A stretch of DNA of 64,000 nucleotides from Hydractinia symbiolongicarpus (taxonomy: Eukaryota; Cnidaria; Hydrozoa; Anthoathecata; Hydractiniidae): positions 9,052,001-9,116,000 of the forward strand of contig NC_079883.1 of assembly GCF_029227915.1 (NCBI RefSeq). Direction: 5' to 3'. Of this stretch, positions 38,698 through 54,587 are shown one piece after another. Numbering within the stretch: position 1 is the first letter of the stretch; each line of letters begins with the position of its first letter. Below the pieces are notes generated by a model, which saw nothing but the letters and a program-made list of their open reading frames with translations, was not told where the DNA came from and searched no databases. The translations under genes were made by a program, and so were the position numbers.

Positions 38698-39159
38698 ACC
38701 AACGTCTACCAAACACAAACGGTCTTTTTTAAGACCACACATCTTTAAAAAAACATTTACTTGGCGTCACTACAAGTTAACCGAAGTTAATAAAACTTCT
38801 AAATAATGTGCTTAAGAACACTAGCCTACATTTAAAATACTTCCCCATGTGTGTGTGTGGATTAGCTTCACTTTTCATACGTATTATTAGCTGTACTTGC
38901 AGAAAAGACAAGTACATTGATCCATGTTATTGCTTACATTTAACTTAACCCAGCTTTTCACGGAAACACTCCCAGGCAAATTAACCCTACAAAGTATTTC
39001 TAAATTTTTTTTGTGTCATATATGACATAGTATCGTATAGCAATAAATGTAACTGTGACAAGACTTTACACATTGTGTAATTTGGAAGCGTGCACAAAGT
39101 AATGTTTTAAAAGATTTGTGGCTATAAAAATAGCCGTTTTTGTTGAGCAATGACAACGC

Positions 39160-39516
<357 letters not shown>

Positions 39517-39993
39517 TTAACAGAATTCAGACAGCTTTAAAAAGAGGCCATAAAATTACCTACTGCTCGTGGAAACACCCTAATTAACCAATAGAGTTGC
39601 GTCATTACAAAATGTTCCGAACATTTTGTACATTTTTTTAAGTAAAACTGTAGTTTTTTTAAAATTCGTGGTCTTAATGTTTCAGTAAGGCAATAAATTT
39701 GGCATCGTTGGAATTCGCCAAACCTTCTGCTACTTACTAAAAAAAAAAAAAGTCAAAAGCTTTTGTGTATCAGAAGATACAGCCGTTTTCCCGTAGCCAA
39801 AAAACACAGATTTTATAAAAATGTTAAAGTAATGAGCGTAATGTCATTATGCAGCCAATCAGAAATTACTTTCTTAGCACCAATCAAATGGTTTGTTTTG
39901 AACCTTAGCTGTCAATCAATATGAGAAATAAAACTTTGGCGCGATAGTGCATTTTAGACCGTCTTGTGTATCCGTACTACATCGACTTCTTAA

Positions 39994-40407
<414 letters not shown>

Positions 40408-40768
40408 GCATCTTACCAAACAAAAAACGGCTATTTTTATAGCCACACATCCATAAAAAATATTACGGCTAGCTTTTTATATCAAACTTTGTTCTGCTTT
40501 CTGTTTAAATTTTATGCTACATAAAAATTTTATGCTACATAAAGTTTGACAATGTTAAAAATATGAAGGGCAAGAAAAGTAAAAGCAAGAAAATAAGAAA
40601 TTTAAAAACGAAAATACTTAAACTTAGGGAATCTAATCTTAAAATTACTCTTTTTTAACTGTTTAAGTGACTTAAACAAGTTTAACTTTGTACCAAGATA
40701 ATGTTTTTTTGTAAATGTGTGGCTATAAAAATAGCCGTTTGTTAATGTAATAGCCAGATACACACAAA

Positions 40769-41320
40769 TTATTTTTTTGCGGTCTTCTTTGCTGCCTTTT
40801 TGGGAGTCTTTTTGACCTTCTTTGCTGCAGGTTTTTTAGCAACAGGCTTCTTTGTGGGTTTCTTAGCTGCTGGTTTCTTAGCCGAGGCTTTCTTTGTGGC
40901 AGGCTTCTTTGCTGCTTTCTTTGGCGTGCTCTTCTTTGCTGGCTTCTTTTTTGGTGTACTTTTCTTTGCAGTAGGCTTCTTTGCCGTTGGCTTTTTTGCT
41001 GCGGCCTTTTTCTTAGGTTTTTCTTTTTTTACCTGACCTAGCTTGAATGATCCAGAAGCACCAGTGCCTTTAGTTTGAATCAAATCGCCTGATGTTACTC
41101 CTCGTTTAAGAGCCATTTTCAGATGATGATCTGAGTTTTCAGCAACTTTGTAATTTGCATGAATATATTTTGTAATAGCTTGGCGAGATGAACCACCGCG
41201 TTCCTTTAGGGTAGCGATAGCAGCCTTGATCATGTCCACATATTTAGGGTGATCAGCTGTCTTCTTTGCAGCAGGTTTCTTCTTGGGTGCGATTTTCTTT
41301 GGAGAAGCTGCTTCACTCAT
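40769..41320 (-). CDS. H1: Histone H1, unit I2
   Basis: Protein identical to unit 1; stem-loop at 40721-40736. Confidence 0.97.
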   Translation of the reverse strand: MSEAASPKKIAPKKKPAAKKTADHPKYVDMIKAAIATLKERGGSSRQAITKYIHANYKVAENSDHHLKMALKRGVTSGDLIQTKGTGASGSFKLGQVKKEKPKKKAAAKKPTAKKPTAKKSTPKKKPAKKSTPKKAAKKPATKKASAKKPAAKKPTKKPVAKKPAAKKVKKTPKKAAKKTAKK

Positions 41321-41899
41321 TTTTAATGTTTTCTTACAACAATCCAACGATAAACGATGCTTGTTATCACAGTAGAAGTATACTAAACATTACCGTGTAA
41401 ATGAGATATAATTTAAGACGGTGCGAAGTATGCGGACGTAAAAGTACCACTCCCGGGAATTGATTTGGCGCGAAAACAGAAATGTGTGTTTCTGTACATC
41501 GTATAATGTCCGTTTTGGGAGCCGCGACTATGCGAAAGCATGTTAATTTTTATTTGTAGCACGACGCAATAGTCTGAAAGAGAAGCTGCTGGAGTTTGAG
41601 GTCTTCAGCATTACATCTACTCTGTTAATTTGGGCTTCTTCCGCGCCCGTGTTAGGATTTTCATAAAGCGTTCTTTGGTTTGCGTTGCGTATGTCGGCCT
41701 ACATCATCGACACGGCCTGTTTCCGGCTATTAGGAGCAATTCATATATTGGGCACTGCGTTTCGACTTTTTTATTAGACCACAGTAAAAAAATTCACTCA
41801 CAGAAGTCCCTTTCTTTCATGGCTACAAACACGAAGAATTCTGTCGTAAGTAAAACGAATGCGCAAGCCAAAATAACGATGGGGCGAAGTCATAAGCAT

Positions 41900-41972
41900 C
41901 GCCCTGTGGCCCAATGGATAAGGCATCTGACTACGAATCAGGGGATTCCAGGTTCGACTCCTGGCAGGGTCG
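41900..41972 (+). tRNA. trnR-ACG: tRNA-Arg(ACG), unit I2
   Basis: Same sequence as unit 1, reading on the plus strand here. Confidence 0.88.
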
Positions 41973-42294
41973 CACTGTCGCATTTCGGCTGCATGGTCTA
42001 CTGTGTAACGCGCGCGCACGTTCTGGCGTAATGCGTTGATAAACGGAATGTACGCAGTCATATTGGAAAGTAATATCACGCACTTAGTATCGTCGCCTTT
42101 GTTAGCATTCATGTAAGTTACCATCCACTCGCTACAGTCGCTCTCCATCCTACGGCTAAATCAACAGCCGTGATTTTTACTATGTCGCCGTCCATCCGTA
42201 CGCGGTGACAGTTGTAAGCTTTACAGTAACGTGACATGCTCCACAAGCAGTTACGGTGTGTGGACGATGCCTATCATGGCAACGCTTGTTCTTT

Positions 42295-42481
42295 ATCGCT
42301 TCTCGGCCTAATGGCTAAGATCAAGTGTAGTATCTGTTCTTATCAGTTTAATATCTGGTAGGCCATTCTCTGAATGGTCAGTATATTAATCTGATTTTTG
42401 GCCTTGGGTCATGGAGGTGGATTCATTCACGCCGTGACCACGGGTTGCCTTGGTGTTGCACTATTACCGATGGCGGCCCAC
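42295..42481 (+). ncRNA. U2: U2 snRNA, unit I2
   Basis: Intact copy; PSE candidate at 42241-42254. Confidence 0.96.
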
Positions 42482-42671
42482 ATAAGCAATAAAAGAATAA
42501 TAGCAGTCCTCTTTCCGACGGCACTCTGCATAGTCTACGGCGGGAACAAAACGCGTACACTGGGGGAGAATACAGCCTATGCCCCGCGACACGGCAGTTT
42601 ATAACACACTCAAGCCACAAGCATTAACAAACTTTGAAGGGTACCCTCATGCTACGGTGCAGTTCCAACTC

Positions 42672-42835
42672 ATACTTACCTGACGGGGAAGTAAAGACTG
42701 ATCAATGAGGGTTTTCTTCCAGAGTGAGGCTCTTGCATTGCACTACGCTTGGGCTGACCTCTGCGATTACTGCAAACGTCAGTAACTCGACCGTACAATT
42801 TCTGGTAGTGGGGGCCTGCGTCCGCGCTCGCCCCC
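42672..42835 (+). ncRNA. U1: U1 snRNA, unit I2
   Basis: Intact copy; PSE candidate at 42615-42628. Confidence 0.97.
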
Positions 42836-43185
42836 TCCTTAAGTCAAAATGAATGAGCTTAGAAAAGTTGCGCGGCCAAATGTCGGTGGTGACTTAAACG
42901 CTAAGGTAAAACCTCGCTTGGCTGTTACGAAACGTGATTGCGATATAAGTCCTCGGAAGGCGGCGGAATTTTATTTTATTTGCCATTCCGTCAGGGTTAT
43001 TGGATGATCGGCAATAGATCGAGTTTGTATGCATTTGAAAGCTCTTTTTTCTCGTACTATCACCTGAAAATGTCGTAGGAAAATGTCATAGGAAACACTT
43101 TCAACAACCGCCACGTTCCTTAATTGTTATAACAAGAAATATATCACAGCACCATTGAAATGAAAAGGCAACAAATGAAAATGAA

Positions 43186-43305
43186 AAGCCTACGACACCG
43201 GGAGTTCCCAGGCGGTCCCCCATCCAAGTACTATCCCGGCCCGACGATGCTTAACTTCCGTGATCAGACGAGAACGGGTGTGTTCATCGTGGTATGGCCG
43301 TAGAC
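43186..43305 (-). rRNA. 5S: 5S rRNA, unit I2
   Basis: Intact copy. Confidence 0.97.
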
Positions 43306-43502
43306 ATTAGTAGGGGCAAATACGTGCAATTTATTTTGACGTTGTGATCAAATTTTTTTATTTAATTTCTTTGAGTTACTTAGGACAAGGCGTATGCATG
43401 GATTATCTATTAGACTTTAAGGTTATAGTTTTGTGAAAAAAACAATGTTTTTTTAAAGATGTGTGGCTATAAAAATAGCCGTTGTTTTCTGAGTGTAGCG
43501 GT

Positions 43503-43883
43503 TTACTTCTTCTGTCCTTTGTCGTTCTTCTTTGGGAGTAAGACAGCTTGAATGTTTGGCAAAACACCACCAGCTGCAATGGTTACACCGCTCAAAAGTT
43601 TGTTTAATTCTTCATCATTACGAACAGCCAATTGTAAATGTCTTGGAATAATCCTAGCTTTTTTGTTGTCTCTTGCTGCGTTACCAGCCAACTCCAATAT
43701 CTCAGCAGATAAATATTCCAAGACGGCTGCTAAGTAAACTGGTGCTCCAGATCCAATTCGGTTAGCATAGTGCCCTCTACGAAGGAATCTATGCACTCTA
43801 CCGACTGGAAATTGAAGTCCAGCTCTTGAGGATCTTGTCTTGGCTTTAGCCTTAGCTTTTCCACCTTTTCCACGTCCAGACAT
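43503..43883 (-). CDS. H2A: Histone H2A, unit I2
   Basis: Protein identical; stem-loop at 43465-43480. Confidence 0.99.
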   Translation of the reverse strand: MSGRGKGGKAKAKAKTRSSRAGLQFPVGRVHRFLRRGHYANRIGSGAPVYLAAVLEYLSAEILELAGNAARDNKKARIIPRHLQLAVRNDEELNKLLSGVTIAAGGVLPNIQAVLLPKKNDKGQKK

Positions 43884-44167
43884 AACTGCGATTTGATTTG
43901 TAAGTTAATACAAAAACGTACGAATATTTAACGTAAGTGTTAACGAAATAAACTTTACTCGTTTTTTCATCATAAAAATAGGATCGAAATCATGTTTTTT
44001 TAACCAATCATAATTAAGTATTAAACAAAAGATTTTTTTTTTAACCAATTAAATTGCGTATCGGCGTTTTCGGATCGAATTCGATCCGATTTTTTTACTT
44101 ATAAACAAAAAGTTTTGACTTGCAGTTTAATGCTTATTTACAAGTTAAGTAGCAAAAATTTTTAACC

Positions 44168-44572
44168 ATGTCTGACGCAGCAGCTAAAGGAGGAAAACAG
44201 GCACCTAAAGTAGCCAAGAAAGGTGAAAAAAGAGCCGGCAAAAAAGGAGGAAAGATTGGTGGAACTGGTGAAAAGAAACGCAAGAGAAAGAGAAAGGAAA
44301 GTTATGCTATTTACATCTACAATGTTTTGAAACAAGTTCACCCAGATGTCGGAGTTTCAAGCAAAGCTATGAGCATCATGAACTCATTTGTCAACGACAT
44401 CTTTGAGCGCATTGCTTCCGAAGCTTCGCGTTTGGCTCTTCAAAACAAAAAGTCGACCATCTCTTCTCGTGAAATTCAAACCGCAGTACGTCTTCTCTTG
44501 CCTGGAGAACTTGCAAAACACGCAGTCAGTGAAGGAACAAAAGCCGTCACAAAATACACAAGCAGCAAGTAA
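44168..44572 (+). CDS. H2B: Histone H2B, unit I2
   Basis: Protein identical; variant stem-loop at 44596-44611. Confidence 0.99.
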   Translation: MSDAAAKGGKQAPKVAKKGEKRAGKKGGKIGGTGEKKRKRKRKESYAIYIYNVLKQVHPDVGVSSKAMSIMNSFVNDIFERIASEASRLALQNKKSTISSREIQTAVRLLLPGELAKHAVSEGTKAVTKYTSSK

Positions 44573-45034
44573 ACCAACGTCTACCAAACACAAACGGTCT
44601 TTTTTAAGACCACACATCTTTAAAAAAACATTTACTTGGCGTCACTACAAGTTAACCGAAGTTAATAAAACTTCTAAATAATGTGCTTAAGAACACTAGC
44701 CTACATTTAAAATACTTCCCCATGTGTGTGTGTGGATTAGCTTCACTTTTCATACGTATTATTAGCTGTACTTGCAGAAAAGACAAGTACATTGATCCAT
44801 GTTATTGCTTACATTTAACTTAACCCAGCTTTTCACGGAAACACTCCCAGGCAAATTAACCCTACAAAGTATTTCTAAATTTTTTTTGTGTCATATATGA
44901 CATAGTATCGTATAGCAATAAATGTAACTGTGACAAGACTTTACACATTGTGTAATTTGGAAGCGTGCACAAAGTAATGTTTTAAAAGATTTGTGGCTAT
45001 AAAAATAGCCGTTTTTGTTGAGCAATGACAACGC

Positions 45035-45391
<357 letters not shown>

Positions 45392-45869
45392 TTAACAGAA
45401 TTCAGACAGCTTTAAAAAGAGGCCATAAAATTACCTACTGCTCGTGGAAACACCCTAATTAACCAATAGAGTTGCGTCATTACAAAATGTTCCGAACATT
45501 TTGTACATTTTTTTAAGTAAAACTGTAGTTTTTTTAAAAATTCGTGGTCTTAATGTTTCAGTAAGGCAATAAATTTGGCATCGTTGGAATTCGCCAAACC
45601 TTCTGCTACTTACTAAAAAAAAAAAAAGTCAAAAGCTTTTGTGTATCAGAAGATACAGCCGTTTTCCCGTAGCCAAAAAACACAGATTTTATAAAAATGT
45701 TAAAGTAATGAGCGTAATGTCATTATGCAGCCAATCAGAAATTACTTTCTTAGCACCAATCAAATGGTTTGTTTTGAACCTTAGCTGTCAATCAATATGA
45801 GAAATAAAACTTTGGCGCGATAGTGCATTTTAGACCGTCTTGTGTATCCGTACTACATCGACTTCTTAA

Positions 45870-46283
<414 letters not shown>

Positions 46284-46644
46284 GCATCTTACCAAACAAA
46301 AAACGGCTATTTTTATAGCCACACATCCATAAAAAATATTACGGCTAGCTTTTTATATCAAACTTTGTTCTGCTTTCTGTTTAAATTTTATGCTACATAA
46401 AAATTTTATGCTACATAAAGTTTGACAATGTTAAAAATATGAAGGGCAAGAAAAGTAAAAGCAAGAAAATAAGAAATTTAAAAACGAAAATACTTAAACT
46501 TAGGGAATCTAATCTTAAAATTACTCTTTTTTAACTGTTTAAGTGACTTAAACAAGTTTAACTTTGTACCAAGATAATGTTTTTTTGTAAATGTGTGGCT
46601 ATAAAAATAGCCGTTTGTTAATGTAATAGCCAGATACACACAAA

Positions 46645-47196
46645 TTATTTTTTTGCGGTCTTCTTTGCTGCCTTTTTGGGAGTCTTTTTGACCTTCTTTG
46701 CTGCAGGTTTTTTAGCAACAGGCTTCTTTGTGGGTTTCTTAGCTGCTGGTTTCTTAGCCGAGGCTTTCTTTGTGGCAGGCTTCTTTGCTGCTTTCTTTGG
46801 CGTGCTCTTCTTTGCTGGCTTCTTTTTTGGTGTACTTTTCTTTGCAGTAGGCTTCTTTGCCGTTGGCTTTTTTGCTGCGGCCTTTTTCTTAGGTTTTTCT
46901 TTTTTTACCTGACCTAGCTTGAATGATCCAGAAGCACCAGTGCCTTTAGTTTGAATCAAATCGCCTGATGTTACTCCTCGTTTAAGAGCCATTTTCAGAT
47001 GATGATCTGAGTTTTCAGCAACTTTGTAATTTGCATGAATATATTTTGTAATAGCTTGGCGAGATGAACCACCGCGTTCCTTTAGGGTAGCGATAGCAGC
47101 CTTGATCATGTCCACATATTTAGGGTGATCAGCTGTCTTCTTTGCAGCAGGTTTCTTCTTGGGTGCGATTTTCTTTGGAGAAGCTGCTTCACTCAT
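46645..47196 (-). CDS. H1: Histone H1, unit I3
   Basis: Protein identical to unit 1; stem-loop at 46597-46612. Confidence 0.97.
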   Translation of the reverse strand: MSEAASPKKIAPKKKPAAKKTADHPKYVDMIKAAIATLKERGGSSRQAITKYIHANYKVAENSDHHLKMALKRGVTSGDLIQTKGTGASGSFKLGQVKKEKPKKKAAAKKPTAKKPTAKKSTPKKKPAKKSTPKKAAKKPATKKASAKKPAAKKPTKKPVAKKPAAKKVKKTPKKAAKKTAKK

Positions 47197-47775
47197 TTTT
47201 AATGTTTTCTTACAACAATCCAACGATAAACGATGCTTGTTATCACAGTAGAAGTATACTAAACATTACCGTGTAAATGAGATATAATTTAAGACGGTGC
47301 GAAGTATGCGGACGTAAAAGTACCACTCCCGGGAATTGATTTGGCGCGAAAACAGAAATGTGTGTTTCTGTACATCGTATAATGTCCGTTTTGGGAGCCG
47401 CGACTATGCGAAAGCATGTTAATTTTTATTTGTAGCACGACGCAATAGTCTGAAAGAGAAGCTGCTGGAGTTTGAGGTCTTCAGCATTACATCTACTCTG
47501 TTAATTTGGGCTTCTTCCGCGCCCGTGTTAGGATTTTCATAAAGCGTTCTTTGGTTTGCGTTGCGTATGTCGGCCTACATCATCGACACGGCCTGTTTCC
47601 GGCTATTAGGAGCAATTCATATATTGGGCACTGCGTTTCGACTTTTTTATTAGACCACAGTAAAAAAATTCACTCACAGAAGTCCCTTTCTTTCATGGCT
47701 ACAAACACGAAGAATTCTGTCGTAAGTAAAACGAATGCGCAAGCCAAAATAACGATGGGGCGAAGTCATAAGCAT

Positions 47776-47848
47776 CGCCCTGTGGCCCAATGGATAAGGC
47801 ATCTGACTACGAATCAGGGGATTCCAGGTTCGACTCCTGGCAGGGTCG
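47776..47848 (+). tRNA. trnR-ACG: tRNA-Arg(ACG), unit I3
   Basis: Same sequence as unit 1. Confidence 0.88.
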
Positions 47849-48170
47849 CACTGTCGCATTTCGGCTGCATGGTCTACTGTGTAACGCGCGCGCACGTTCT
47901 GGCGTAATGCGTTGATAAACGGAATGTACGCAGTCATATTGGAAAGTAATATCACGCACTTAGTATCGTCGCCTTTGTTAGCATTCATGTAAGTTACCAT
48001 CCACTCGCTACAGTCGCTCTCCATCCTACGGCTAAATCAACAGCCGTGATTTTTACTATGTCGCCGTCCATCCGTACGCGGTGACAGTTGTAAGCTTTAC
48101 AGTAACGTGACATGCTCCACAAGCAGTTACGGTGTGTGGACGATGCCTATCATGGCAACGCTTGTTCTTT

Positions 48171-48357
48171 ATCGCTTCTCGGCCTAATGGCTAAGATCAA
48201 GTGTAGTATCTGTTCTTATCAGTTTAATATCTGGTAGGCCATTCTCTGAATGGTCAGTATATTAATCTGATTTTTGGCCTTGGGTCATGGAGGTGGATTC
48301 ATTCACGCCGTGACCACGGGTTGCCTTGGTGTTGCACTATTACCGATGGCGGCCCAC
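48171..48357 (+). ncRNA. U2: U2 snRNA, unit I3
   Basis: Intact copy; PSE candidate at 48117-48130. Confidence 0.96.
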
Positions 48358-48547
48358 ATAAGCAATAAAAGAATAATAGCAGTCCTCTTTCCGACGGCAC
48401 TCTGCATAGTCTACGGCGGGAACAAAACGCGTACACTGGGGGAGAATACAGCCTATGCCCCGCGACACGGCAGTTTATAACACACTCAAGCCACAAGCAT
48501 TAACAAACTTTGAAGGGTACCCTCATGCTACGGTGCAGTTCCAACTC

Positions 48548-48711
48548 ATACTTACCTGACGGGGAAGTAAAGACTGATCAATGAGGGTTTTCTTCCAGAG
48601 TGAGGCTCTTGCATTGCACTACGCTTGGGCTGACCTCTGCGATTACTGCAAACGTCAGTAACTCGACCGTACAATTTCTGGTAGTGGGGGCCTGCGTCCG
48701 CGCTCGCCCCC
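48548..48711 (+). ncRNA. U1: U1 snRNA, unit I3
   Basis: Intact copy; PSE candidate at 48491-48504. Confidence 0.97.
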
Positions 48712-49061
48712 TCCTTAAGTCAAAATGAATGAGCTTAGAAAAGTTGCGCGGCCAAATGTCGGTGGTGACTTAAACGCTAAGGTAAAACCTCGCTTGGCTG
48801 TTACGAAACGTGATTGCGATATAAGTCCTCGGAAGGCGGCGGAATTTTATTTTATTTGCCATTCCGTCAGGGTTATTGGATGATCGGCAATAGATCGAGT
48901 TTGTATGCATTTGAAAGCTCTTTTTTCTCGTACTATCACCTGAAAATGTCGTAGGAAAATGTCATAGGAAACACTTTCAACAACCGCCACGTTCCTTAAT
49001 TGTTATAACAAGAAATATATCACAGCACCATTGAAATGAAAAGGCAACAAATGAAAATGAA

Positions 49062-49181
49062 AAGCCTACGACACCGGGAGTTCCCAGGCGGTCCCCCATC
49101 CAAGTACTATCCCGGCCCGACGATGCTTAACTTCCGTGATCAGACGAGAACGGGTGTGTTCATCGTGGTATGGCCGTAGAC
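49062..49181 (-). rRNA. 5S: 5S rRNA, unit I3
   Basis: Intact copy. Confidence 0.97.
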
Positions 49182-49378
49182 ATTAGTAGGGGCAAATACG
49201 TGCAATTTATTTTGACGTTGTGATCAAATTTTTTTATTTAATTTCTTTGAGTTACTTAGGACAAGGCGTATGCATGGATTATCTATTAGACTTTAAGGTT
49301 ATAGTTTTGTGAAAAAAACAATGTTTTTTTAAAGATGTGTGGCTATAAAAATAGCCGTTGTTTTCTGAGTGTAGCGGT

Positions 49379-49759
49379 TTACTTCTTCTGTCCTTTGTCG
49401 TTCTTCTTTGGGAGTAAGACAGCTTGAATGTTTGGCAAAACACCACCAGCTGCAATGGTTACACCGCTCAAAAGTTTGTTTAATTCTTCATCATTACGAA
49501 CAGCCAATTGTAAATGTCTTGGAATAATCCTAGCTTTTTTGTTGTCTCTTGCTGCGTTACCAGCCAACTCCAATATCTCAGCAGATAAATATTCCAAGAC
49601 GGCTGCTAAGTAAACTGGTGCTCCAGATCCAATTCGGTTAGCATAGTGCCCTCTACGAAGGAATCTATGCACTCTACCGACTGGAAATTGAAGTCCAGCT
49701 CTTGAGGATCTTGTCTTGGCTTTAGCCTTAGCTTTTCCACCTTTTCCACGTCCAGACAT
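49379..49759 (-). CDS. H2A: Histone H2A, unit I3
   Basis: Protein identical; stem-loop at 49341-49356. Confidence 0.99.
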   Translation of the reverse strand: MSGRGKGGKAKAKAKTRSSRAGLQFPVGRVHRFLRRGHYANRIGSGAPVYLAAVLEYLSAEILELAGNAARDNKKARIIPRHLQLAVRNDEELNKLLSGVTIAAGGVLPNIQAVLLPKKNDKGQKK

Positions 49760-50043
49760 AACTGCGATTTGATTTGTAAGTTAATACAAAAACGTACGAA
49801 TATTTAACGTAAGTGTTAACGAAATAAACTTTACTCGTTTTTTCATCATAAAAATAGGATCGAAATCATGTTTTTTTAACCAATCATAATTAAGTATTAA
49901 ACAAAAGATTTTTTTTTTAACCAATTAAATTGCGTATCGGCGTTTTCGGATCGAATTCGATCCGATTTTTTTACTTATAAACAAAAAGTTTTGACTTGCA
50001 GTTTAATGCTTATTTACAAGTTAAGTAGCAAAAATTTTTAACC

Positions 50044-50448
50044 ATGTCTGACGCAGCAGCTAAAGGAGGAAAACAGGCACCTAAAGTAGCCAAGAAAGGT
50101 GAAAAAAGAGCCGGCAAAAAAGGAGGAAAGATTGGTGGAACTGGTGAAAAGAAACGCAAGAGAAAGAGAAAGGAAAGTTATGCTATTTACATCTACAATG
50201 TTTTGAAACAAGTTCACCCAGATGTCGGAGTTTCAAGCAAAGCTATGAGCATCATGAACTCATTTGTCAACGACATCTTTGAGCGCATTGCTTCCGAAGC
50301 TTCGCGTTTGGCTCTTCAAAACAAAAAGTCGACCATCTCTTCTCGTGAAATTCAAACCGCAGTACGTCTTCTCTTGCCTGGAGAACTTGCAAAACACGCA
50401 GTCAGTGAAGGAACAAAAGCCGTCACAAAATACACAAGCAGCAAGTAA
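50044..50448 (+). CDS. H2B: Histone H2B, unit I3
   Basis: Protein identical; variant stem-loop at 50472-50487. Confidence 0.99.
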   Translation: MSDAAAKGGKQAPKVAKKGEKRAGKKGGKIGGTGEKKRKRKRKESYAIYIYNVLKQVHPDVGVSSKAMSIMNSFVNDIFERIASEASRLALQNKKSTISSREIQTAVRLLLPGELAKHAVSEGTKAVTKYTSSK

Positions 50449-50910
50449 ACCAACGTCTACCAAACACAAACGGTCTTTTTTAAGACCACACATCTTTAAA
50501 AAAACATTTACTTGGCGTCACTACAAGTTAACCGAAGTTAATAAAACTTCTAAATAATGTGCTTAAGAACACTAGCCTACATTTAAAATACTTCCCCATG
50601 TGTGTGTGTGGATTAGCTTCACTTTTCATACGTATTATTAGCTGTACTTGCAGAAAAGACAAGTACATTGATCCATGTTATTGCTTACATTTAACTTAAC
50701 CCAGCTTTTCACGGAAACACTCCCAGGCAAATTAACCCTACAAAGTATTTCTAAATTTTTTTTGTGTCATATATGACATAGTATCGTATAGCAATAAATG
50801 TAACTGTGACAAGACTTTACACATTGTGTAATTTGGAAGCGTGCACAAAGTAATGTTTTAAAAGATTTGTGGCTATAAAAATAGCCGTTTTTGTTGAGCA
50901 ATGACAACGC

Positions 50911-51267
<357 letters not shown>

Positions 51268-51745
51268 TTAACAGAATTCAGACAGCTTTAAAAAGAGGCC
51301 ATAAAATTACCTACTGCTCGTGGAAACACCCTAATTAACCAATAGAGTTGCGTCATTACAAAATGTTCCGAACATTTTGTACATTTTTTTAAGTAAAACT
51401 GTAGTTTTTTTAAAAATTCGTGGTCTTAATGTTTCAGTAAGGCAATAAATTTGGCATCGTTGGAATTCGCCAAACCTTCTGCTACTTACTAAAAAAAAAA
51501 AAAGTCAAAAGCTTTTGTGTATCAGAAGATACAGCCGTTTTCCCGTAGCCAAAAAACACAGATTTTATAAAAATGTTAAAGTAATGAGCGTAATGTCATT
51601 ATGCAGCCAATCAGAAATTACTTTCTTAGCACCAATCAAATGGTTTGTTTTGAACCTTAGCTGTCAATCAATATGAGAAATAAAACTTTGGCGCGATAGT
51701 GCATTTTAGACCGTCTTGTGTATCCGTACTACATCGACTTCTTAA

Positions 51746-52159
<414 letters not shown>

Positions 52160-52520
52160 GCATCTTACCAAACAAAAAACGGCTATTTTTATAGCCACAC
52201 ATCCATAAAAAATATTACGGCTAGCTTTTTATATCAAACTTTGTTCTGCTTTCTGTTTAAATTTTATGCTACATAAAAATTTTATGCTACATAAAGTTTG
52301 ACAATGTTAAAAATATGAAGGGCAAGAAAAGTAAAAGCAAGAAAATAAGAAATTTAAAAACGAAAATACTTAAACTTAGGGAATCTAATCTTAAAATTAC
52401 TCTTTTTTAACTGTTTAAGTGACTTAAACAAGTTTAACTTTGTACCAAGATAATGTTTTTTTGTAAATGTGTGGCTATAAAAATAGCCGTTTGTTAATGT
52501 AATAGCCAGATACACACAAA

Positions 52521-53072
52521 TTATTTTTTTGCGGTCTTCTTTGCTGCCTTTTTGGGAGTCTTTTTAACCTTCTTTGCTGCAGGTTTTTTAGCAACAGGCT
52601 TCTTTGTGGGTTTCTTAGCTGCTGGTTTCTTAGCCGAGGCTTTCTTTGTGGCAGGCTTCTTTGCTGCTTTCTTTGGCGTGCTCTTCTTTGCTGGCTTCTT
52701 TTTTGGTGTACTTTTCTTTGCAGTAGGCTTCTTTGCCGTTGGCTTTTTTGCTGCGGCCTTTTTCTTAGGTTTTTCTTTTTTTACCTGACCTAGCTTGAAT
52801 GATCCAGAAGCACCAGTGCCTTTAGTTTGAATCAAATCGCCTGATGTTACTCCTCGTTTAAGAGCCATTTTCAGATGATGATCTGAGTTTTCAGCAACTT
52901 TGTAATTTGCATGAATATATTTTGTAATAGCTTGGCGAGATGAACCACCGCGTTCCTTTAGGGTAGCGATAGCAGCCTTGATCATGTCCACATATTTAGG
53001 GTGATCAGCTGTCTTCTTTGCAGCAGGTTTCTTCTTGGGTGCGATTTTCTTTGGAGAAGCTGCTTCACTCAT
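52521..53072 (-). CDS. H1: Histone H1, unit I4
   Basis: Protein identical to unit 1, with one silent change (GTC to GTT Val, plus-strand base 52566). Stem-loop at 52473-52488. Confidence 0.97.
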   Translation of the reverse strand: MSEAASPKKIAPKKKPAAKKTADHPKYVDMIKAAIATLKERGGSSRQAITKYIHANYKVAENSDHHLKMALKRGVTSGDLIQTKGTGASGSFKLGQVKKEKPKKKAAAKKPTAKKPTAKKSTPKKKPAKKSTPKKAAKKPATKKASAKKPAAKKPTKKPVAKKPAAKKVKKTPKKAAKKTAKK

Positions 53073-53651
53073 TTTTAATGTTTTCTTACAACAATCCAAC
53101 GATAAACGATGCTTGTTATCACAGTAGAAGTATACTAAACATTACCGTGTAAATGAGATATAATTTAAGACGGTGCGAAGTATGCGGACGTAAAAGTACC
53201 ACTCCCGGGAATTGATTTGGCGCGAAAACAGAAATGTGTGTTTCTGTACATCGTATAATGTCCGTTTTGGGAGCCGCGACTATGCGAAAGCATGTTAATT
53301 TTTATTTGTAGCACGACGCAATAGTCTGAAAGAGAAGCTGCTGGAGTTTGAGGTCTTCAGCATTACATCTACTCTGTTAATTTGGGCTTCTTCCGCGCCC
53401 GTGTTAGGATTTTCATAAAGCGTTCTTTGGTTTGCGTTGCGTATGTCGGCCTACATCATCGACACGGCCTGTTTCCGGCTATTAGGAGCAATTCATATAT
53501 TGGGCACTGCGTTTCGACTTTTTTATTAGACCACAGTAAAAAAATTCACTCACAGAAGTCCCTTTCTTTCATGGCTACAAACACGAAGAATTCTGTCGTA
53601 AGTAAAACGAATGCGCAAGCCAAAATAACGATGGGGCGAAGTCATAAGCAT

Positions 53652-53724
53652 CGCCCTGTGGCCCAATGGATAAGGCATCTGACTACGAATCAGGGGATTC
53701 CAGGTTCGACTCCTGGCAGGGTCG
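53652..53724 (+). tRNA. trnR-ACG: tRNA-Arg(ACG), unit I4
   Basis: Same sequence as unit 1. Confidence 0.88.
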
Positions 53725-54046
53725 CACTGTCGCATTTCGGCTGCATGGTCTACTGTGTAACGCGCGCGCACGTTCTGGCGTAATGCGTTGATAAACGGAA
53801 TGTACGCAGTCATATTGGAAAGTAATATCACGCACTTAGTATCGTCGCCTTTGTTAGCATTCATGTAAGTTACCATCCACTCGCTACAGTCGCTCTCCAT
53901 CCTACGGCTAAATCAACAGCCGTGATTTTTACTATGTCGCCGTCCATCCGTACGCGGTGACAGTTGTAAGCTTTACAGTAACGTGACATGCTCCACAAGC
54001 AGTTACGGTGTGTGGACGATGCCTATCATGGCAACGCTTGTTCTTT

Positions 54047-54233
54047 ATCGCTTCTCGGCCTAATGGCTAAGATCAAGTGTAGTAACTGTTCTTATCAATT
54101 TAATATCTGGTAGGCCATTCTCTGAATGGTCAGTATATTAATCTGATTTTTGGCCTTGGGTCATGGAGGTGGATTCATTCACGCCGTGACCACGGGTTGC
54201 CTTGGTGTTGCACTATTACCGATGGCGGCCCAC
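54047..54233 (+). ncRNA. U2: U2 snRNA, unit I4 (variant copy)
   Basis: Two substitutions not seen in the other nine copies: U39 to A (54085), one base past the branch-point pairing sequence GTAGTA, and G52 to A (54098), which breaks the loop-closing G-C pair of stem IIa. The Sm site and 3' half are unchanged. It may be an impaired or decaying copy. PSE candidate at 53993-54006. Confidence 0.9.
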
Positions 54234-54423
54234 ATAAGCAATAAAAGAATAATAGCAGTCCTCTTTCCGACGGCACTCTGCATAGTCTACGGCGGGAACA
54301 AAACGCGTACACTGGGGGAGAATACAGCCTATGCCCCGCGACACGGCAGTTTATAACACACTCAAGCCACAAGCATTAACAAACTTTGAAGGGTACCCTC
54401 ATGCTACGGTGCAGTTCCAACTC

Positions 54424-54587
54424 ATACTTACCTGACGGGGAAGTAAAGACTGATCAATGAGGGTTTTCTTCCAGAGTGAGGCTCTTGCATTGCACTACGC
54501 TTGGGCTGACCTCTGCGATTACTGCAAACGTCAGTAACTCGACCGTACAATTTCTGGTAGTGGGGGCCTGCGTCCGCGCTCGCCCCC
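54424..54587 (+). ncRNA. U1: U1 snRNA, unit I4
   Basis: Intact copy; PSE candidate at 54367-54380. Confidence 0.97.
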
